Position numbers and translations under genes: made by a program. Of a DNA stretch of 64,000 nucleotides, positions 58,020 through 64,000 are shown piece after piece. The notes below the pieces were generated by a model. That model worked only from the letters and a program-made list of their open reading frames with translations. It was not told the DNA's origin and did not search any database. The DNA is taken from NCBI GenBank assembly GCA_014058105.1, contig JACGCM010001166.1, positions 744,001-808,000 on the forward strand, given 5' to 3'. The stretch comes from Kingdonia uniflora. Its lineage: Eukaryota > Streptophyta > Magnoliopsida > Ranunculales > Circaeasteraceae. Within the stretch, counting starts at the first letter, position 1. Each line of letters starts with the position of its first letter.

Positions 58020-60832
58020 TAAGATGTTTATGTATTTGCTATGTCTAAGGGTATTAAATTAGATGAACAATTCCAGGTTGTTCTCCTCATAGAAAAATTA
58101 CCTTAAGCCTGGAAGGAGTTCAAAAATCCCCTTCGACTTAAGTCGAAAGAGTTTTCAATTAAGAGTCTTATCGTGCGCCTTGGTATCAAGGAAGGAATTA
58201 GGAAAAAAACATTACGATTTTTTATTTATTTGTGTCTAACCACAACAAGAACAAGAACACCAATGCTTATCTGAAGCCAGTAAAGAAGGGTATGAAAAAC
58301 CAGTCCCACAAGCCAATCAAAAACCCTGGCTCGAACAACTCTGAACCTTCCACAAAAGTAACCAAATGGGACTTTGTCTAGTTTATTTGTTATAACTGCA
58401 GTCGAGCAAGACACATGGCTCAGGATTACCACAATAAGCCAAAACCTACAAAGATTCATTTGACCGAACATGTGCTTAAAGAACCTCTTATTGTTATACT
58501 ATATGAGGTTACTATGGCCAATAGCTCGGAAGGATGGTAGATGGACTCTGGCGCAACCCACTACATCTGTCATGATGGGAGGTGTATAAGACTTATGTTG
58601 AAGCTAAGGGCAATAACGTATTGTTGGGAGACACCCACACCCCAAAGATTGCTGGAATTGAGAACATTGAGCTAAAGTTCACCTCTAGGAGGGCTTTCAT
58701 TCTGAAGGATGTGCTCCATATCCCATAAATGAGGAAGAATCTTGATTTTTCTTTTCTCTTGAATAAAGATAGGTTTACGGAGAATATTGGAGGTGACGTT
58801 TATGCTATCACCAAGAATTGAAAATTTGTGGGTAAGGGCGATGCTTATGATTATTTGTTTAAACTTAACATTGATATGATCAATAAATAATATTCTTCTT
58901 ACTTTGTGTACTTTTAATGTTTGGCAAATAGGCTTTGTCATGTTAACAAGAAGCTCATGAAAAGTATGTGTAACCTGAGATTGATTCCAAAATTTTCTTT
59001 AGATAGTTTTAAGAAATGTGAATATTACTCTCAAGTAAAGATCACTAAAACCCCTCACAAATATGTAGAAAGAGAATCTAAAACTTTGGCCCTTATACAT
59101 TCAGACATTTGTGAATTATAAGGGATTTTAACACTGAACGGATAACGTTATTTTATAAGTTTTATTGATGATCATTCTAATTACACTTATGTATACCTTA
59201 TGGCACATAAAAGAAAATTTCTGAACATGCTTAATATTTTCCTTACTAAAATTGAAGTACAATTTGGAAGGAAAATAAAATGTTTTAGAAGTGACAGAGG
59301 AGCTGAGTATGACTCGGAAGATTACAATGGGTTGTATCAATCCTCGGGGATTATTTACGAGACCATAGCTCCTTATTCACCAGAGATGAATTGTAAGGCT
59401 GAGCGTAAGAATTGTACTTATACAGAACTAGTAGTTACCATAATGCTAAGTTCAGGAGCTGCTTCCCACTGGTGGGGATAAATATTGTTGACTATTTATT
59501 ATGTGCTGAACAAAGTTTCTAACTCGAAGACTTTGACCACACCTCTGGAATTATGGAATGACAGAAGCCGAATGTCTCCTACTTTAGATTTTGGGGATGT
59601 TCAGCATATATCAGGATACCTGATCCTAAGAGGTCAAAACTTGTTAGTCATACTTATAAATGTGTTTTCATTGGTTATGCAATCAGCAGTAAAGCGCATA
59701 GATTTTTTGACTTGATAAACAAAACCATTATTAAATCTATCGATGCTAACTTTTATGAAGACAAGTTTCCTTTCATAACTAGAGATAGTGAGGGTTCCTC
59801 ATCTAGTACTGTTACACCGAGAATAGAGGAACCTAGAAACTTAAATTCTAGAGACACAATTACTTATGTTAGACGGAGCAAGAAAGCTCAAGTGGAGAAG
59901 AACTTTGGTCCTGATTTTTAAGTAAATACTCTAGAGGGAAATCCATCTACCCTCAAAGAGGTACTTACTTCTCTTGATTTAGATATTTGGCATGACACTA
60001 TTAATAGAGAAATGGACTCTCTAGAGTCCAATGGAACTTGGGTTCTTTCTGATTTATTTACCGGTGTTAGGACAATTGGTTGTAAATGGATCCTTAATTA
60101 GAAATTAAGACCTGATGGGTCAGTTTAGAAATACAAAGCTAGGTTTATAGCTAAAGGATTTAGACAGGGAGAGAACATTGATTTGTTTGACACTTATTCT
60201 CTTGTGACTAAGATTACTTCAATTAAAGTATTAATTACTACGGTTGTTGTACATAACTTAGTAGTTCACCAAATGAATGTTAAAATTACCTTTTTGAACG
60301 GTGACTTGGATGAAAAGATGGACCAACCTGAGAAATTTATCATGCCTGGTTAGGAACGTAAAGTCTAAAATTGGTGAAGTCCTTCTATGGTCTCAAACAA
60401 GCACCAAAATAGTGGCATGAGAAATTTGATAATTTAGTCATCTTACATGGTTTTAAAATTAATGAAAGTGACAAATGCATATTACAAGTCTGTAGATACA
60501 TTTTGCAATATTATATGCTTATATGTGGATAATTTGCTGATTTTTGGGATCTAACATTACTGTTGTTAATGATGTCAAGAATCTACTTTGTTAACATTTT
60601 GACATGAAGGATTTGGGGGAAGCTAGTGTAATTTTGGGAATTAAGATTGCTAGGACTGAAAGTAGTATTACTTTAAATGAATCTCATTCATTAAGAAGAT
60701 CATGAAAAGTAAAACTACTATGATTGTACACCTGTATGCACCCCTTACGACCCTAGCCAGAAGTTATTGAAGAATACTAGTGACAGTTTTAGACAAATAA
60801 AGTATGTTAGTATCATTGGCAGCCTTTGGTAT
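58020..60832 (+). pseudogene. Ty1/copia gag-pol, decayed, 5' part
   Basis: In order: gag (FQVVLLIEKLP near 58070), a CCHC-like knuckle with the last Cys lost (CYNCSRARHMAQDY near 58390), protease motif DSGATHYI (58550), pre-integrase, integrase core with D in SFIDDHS, D in RSDRGAEY and E in CKAERKN (59160-59480), then reverse transcriptase (EMDSLESNGTW, KARFIAKGF, FYGLKQAPK, and LYVDNLL where YVDD is expected). Many stops and frameshifts. Wording is closest to Tork-type copia elements as I recall them. LTRs were not identified. The RT is interrupted at 60832 by another element and resumes at 63193. Confidence 0.88.
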
Positions 60833-63192
60833 TGTAGTAGCATACTCGCAGCCTTCCAAGATTAGCTGAATACTCAAAGGCTACATCGAAGCCTAATGTA
60901 AAAAATCGAAGCTTAGTATACTCTCAAGTTAGTCAAGGCAATCGTCTACTCACAACTTCTCAAAACCAGCCAAACACTCGAGGACTACATCGAAGCATTC
61001 CATAAAACCCGAAGCCCAAGGGTCGCATACATCAACCAAAACCTGCGGTGAACTGACATTCGAGTTTAGTAAAAGCTTTACCCACATCAGTATGTGGCCG
61101 AAGGCAGACAAATCTGCAGACAAACTCAGCAGATAAGCCGACAGACAACTTTGATAGAACCGACTTCCGTACAGGACAACTGCCAAGAAGGATATACATG
61201 TAATTCGATCCATTTGTAGTGACTCATCTTTTCCTATATCCTATAAATAGGGGAAGAGAGCCATTAGGAAGGGGCTAGAAAAACTTAGTCCAAAGACTCA
61301 TATAAGATTGTAGAAAACCTTCGAGCACGACCAGAAGCCTGGTATTAAGGCTCCCTCCAATTTGAAATATGTAACCTCCTTTATCTATGCATCCTCTCTT
61401 TAAAATCTATGCTAGAAATCGTGGAGTATCCTCTTCTCGGGCTTCATGCAAGTATGTTTGCGTAGTTTTTTATTATATTACTATTTAATATACTTGCAGC
61501 CCCCTTTAGGCAAGCCTCCCCACAGTGTAAGAGCGATATCTCCCCTCTACGAGATTATACCCCTACATTTAACGTCGTATGTGTTATATCCTTTTTTCTC
61601 CTCTACTTTTTTTCCCAACACCACCCACTTCAATGGCCTTAACCCTCCGCTCCACCTCTGCCCTCGTTGGTACCCCCGTCGATGACATCGCCACTTAATT
61701 GGCCCTAATAAGCCAGTAGTTTGCCCAAGCGGAAGAACGTCACACCAACCAGCTTCACCTCAGGTGCGAAGATCGCCATCAAGAGCTCGCCGAACTGCAA
61801 CGCCGTCTGGAAGAAACAACTAGATAGTACCGAGACCTCAATGAGCTGCGCTACAAAGTTTGAGAACTCCAATAGGCCAAACTCAGAATGCCCCCATTCG
61901 CTCTTGAGTGTTAATACCTTCGCACGTGTCTGCCTGCACATGTTTAGGCCCTCACCCCCAGGCTGAGGTACTATTGGCCCATCTCGGTGATGAAGATGAC
62001 CCTGTTCCCTTACCCGATGGCTCAATTTACCTCAGTATCCCCATTGGAGAAGACTCGAGCGATTCGATACTGCGCACTTCCCGACATCCTATACGACACC
62101 CCGCCCTGGAATACCTAGGGAACGTAGTGCCAAACAAATATCTGACTCACGGCTCTATCACCCACAACCACACCGTTCGCCCCCTCGGGCAGCTCACCTT
62201 ACCCAACATGAGCTTGACCAGAAAGTCAACACCGCTAACCACGTCAGCTCTACTCCCTCCTCAAACATTTCGGAGTCAACTTAACAATCCTCTATGCCTG
62301 AAGCTCCTTACTATCGAAGTCCCTCTCAACTTCTACACCCTAAAAATTTTCAAGCACTCGTTAAGCGTTCACTCCTCAGCCGACCATATCCTCCGCCGAA
62401 TGTTTCCAACCAGCCTCACTGACAGCCCCCTCAAGTGGTACCATAGCTTACCAAATGGGTCCATTCAAAGCTTTAAGGAGTTATCCAGTCTGTTCATCTC
62501 GCACTTCACTTTTAACAAAGATCGCGAGGTTCGGGTCAATGTTTTTTTCAATTTTTGAAAGACACCGCTTGAAAATCTTAAAGCCTTTACCAAACGATTG
62601 TTAGAAGAATCCCGCAAAGTAGAGCACCTTGATTATGCCAAAACCATTCTAGCCTACTCCAATGCCTTACTGGATAATATCCGGGCTAAGGAATACATTG
62701 TCCTCCAAAAACCTAAAACCCTCGAGGAGATGTTATCAAAGGTCAATGGCTACATCAACCTTGAGCACCTTCGTGATAGCAATTGCCAGGGATAACCTCA
62801 AACCCATAATAACAGCAGACTGCGATACTCAAATACTACCATGGTCGCCCCTGTTTATACCGAAACCGAGAACCATAAACGTAATATTACAGAAGATCAA
62901 CACGATCACCCTCGCAAGGAGCAACCAATGTCGGTCCTCCCCAAGCTTAATGTCCCCCTCAACACTCTCTAACTCATTATACAAGCTGACCCTATTTGGA
63001 ACATCCCCTATCCGATTGAAGTCAAGAAAGACGAACCTTACTGCCAAAACCACAAGTACAATTGCCATCCCACTAACAACTGTTATGCATTACAATGATC
63101 CTCAAGGCTGGATGGCTCCACCAATACATCATCGACCTTCCCAGTTACCTCGATGGTCCATACATTAAGCATCAGGCAGCCCCGACCTTACA
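60833..63192 (+). mobile_element. Ty3/gypsy-type, gag-only element nested in the copia RT
   Basis: 2360 bp beginning TGTAGTAGC and ending CCTTACA, flanked by GGTAT duplications (60828-60832 and 63193-63197). Removing it restores the copia reading order (GSLWY then AIDCTRPDI). The first 0.8 kb is LTR-like: no genes, TATAAATAGGG near 61245. No protease, RT or integrase and no clear right LTR. Confidence 0.8.
61633..63170 (+). pseudogene. Gypsy-type gag gene, frameshifted
   Basis: ATG at 61633 (MALTLRSTSALVGTP); an early coiled coil (HLRCEDRHQELAELQRRLEE) with stops; then a long frame 61908-62558 (216 codons) with the Ty3-type gag core SLTDSPLKWYHSLPNGSIQS and LFISHF; a frameshift near 62560; then 62598-62795 (LLEESRKVEHLDYAKT). 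GC content is higher and codon use differs from the AT-rich MULE genes. Probably Tat/Ogre-like lineage from the gag wording, not certain. Confidence 0.75.
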
Positions 63193-63440
63193 GGTATGCC
63201 ATTGATTGTACTAGGCCAGACATTATTTACACAGTGGGGGTGTTATGTAGATTTACTAATTGTCTAGGTATGGAGCATTGATATGCTATAGAAAGGGTCA
63301 TGTGAATTCTGAAAAGAACCATGAACCTAGGAATACACTATGAGCGATTCCCCGTAGTCCTAGATGGGTTTACCGATGCTACACCCTATCTGAAGACTAT
63401 AAGACAACCATCAGTTATATCTTTAACATTATTGGTAGGG
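63193..63440 (+). pseudogene. Ty1/copia RT 3' end and start of RNase H
   Basis: Continuation of the copia pol after the nested element: YAIDCTRPDIIYTVG, CRFTNCLGMEH, YAIERVM, LKRTMNLGIHYERFP, FTDAT, YIFNI. Stops present. The sequence then fades into non-coding DNA before the second copy of the 370-bp repeat. Confidence 0.82.
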
Positions 63441-63497
63441 TAGTTTTGTGTAACATCTTTAACTTTACTTTATGCCTATTGTAAGACACTCCCTACG

Positions 63498-63865
63498 GTG
63501 AAGCATTCTCAGAGCATCTCCAACAATAGGATTTATTATTTGGGATTCGCCCAAAAATCACTCTAACGGAGGGTATCCAGTTTTGGAATCAGATACGGAT
63601 ATTTCTTAAAAGTATCTATTTCTAAACCTGCTTTTTGAGGGTATCCAGATTAAAAGTTGAGTTAGGCGTATAACAATTAAGTGTGTGCCAGCTATGGTGA
63701 AACCTATCTATATGTACACACTTTAGACCACTTAAAAGTGTGGGTTTACAAAGGTTATGCGCTTACATTATAATCAGCAATTGTGTATGAGGGTTGGGTC
63801 CAGGAAAGAGTATTAGTACTATTACAAGGTTGGTGAAAAAACCTGAGATCATGCTCAATACTATT
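63498..63865 (+). repeat. Copy 2 of a direct repeat of about 370 bp
   Basis: Same orientation as copy 1. Similarity starts at GTGAAGCATTCTCAGAGCATC and stops near CTGAGATCATG. The remaining 63866-64000 shows no feature. Confidence 0.75.
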
Positions 63866-64000
63866 AGTTTAGATTTGAAAGCACGAATCCCTACGAAGAT
63901 AATCACCTTCGAGATGTGGATCTCAGTTTGTTTAACTCGTGATTTAAACTAAATAGAATAATGGATTACTAACCCTTGAAGCATAGTCTCGTACAATCTG

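Noticed and set aside
57910..60832. Endogenous plant pararetrovirus
   Set aside because: The order integrase before reverse transcriptase and the DSGA, SDRGAEY and KARFIAKGF motifs are those of Ty1/copia; there is no movement protein or coat motif.

Overview
The window is nuclear DNA of a flowering plant, most likely a eudicot. It is AT-rich, has GT-AG introns, carries one recognisable plant gene (a KOBITO1/ABI8/ELD1 homologue), and is otherwise built almost wholly of plant transposable elements in several nesting layers. I see no tRNA, rRNA, CRISPR or bacterial-type features.

Layout. (1) 1-2223: AT-rich non-coding DNA with one exon-like fragment and a small GC-rich foldback. (2) 2224-8236, minus strand: eight in-frame exons of a KOB1-like gene; the C-terminal exon(s) are not in the window. 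A 2.0 kb non-autonomous LTR element with a perfect 5-bp target duplication sits in one intron. (3) 8401-56540: about 48 kb made of three related Mutator-like elements (A 8401-c.23610, B c.23605-39311, C 39338-56540). Each pairs a MURA-type transposase gene with a Ulp1-like (SUMO-protease type) gene, transcribed towards each other. This is the architecture of Ulp1-carrying plant MULEs (Kaonashi/KI-MULE type). A is inverted relative to B and C; A and B abut head to head with essentially no spacer, and B and C are separated by about 26 bp. B and C also carry, between the two genes, a 117-codon minus-strand ORF, a GRF-like zinc-finger ORF, a conserved plus-strand exon and two tandem coiled-coil ORFs. 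A has lost this block except for one coiled-coil copy. The transposase and Ulp1 genes of all three copies are broken by stops, frameshifts or lost splice sites. (4) 16291-20576: a non-coding LTR element with a 3.2 kb left LTR and a right LTR cut off just after its TATA box, inserted in the Ulp1 gene of A. (5) 56541-64000: a decayed Ty1/copia element with a solo copia LTR nested in its 5' part (TSD CAATC) and a gag-only Ty3/gypsy-type element nested in its reverse transcriptase (TSD GGTAT), flanked by a directly repeated sequence of about 370 bp.

Most striking signals: a short motif, TCATTTGT, fills the introns and spacers of all three MULEs with a strand polarity that flips once near the middle of each element; the same motif forms long minisatellite arrays between the two genes; and the KI gene contains a tandemly multiplied mini-exon plus intron unit. 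Element A ends 164 bp upstream of the KOB1 start codon, so the terminal region of a MULE is the immediate upstream sequence of that gene.

All calls come from reading the sequence and recalled family motifs; no database search was run.
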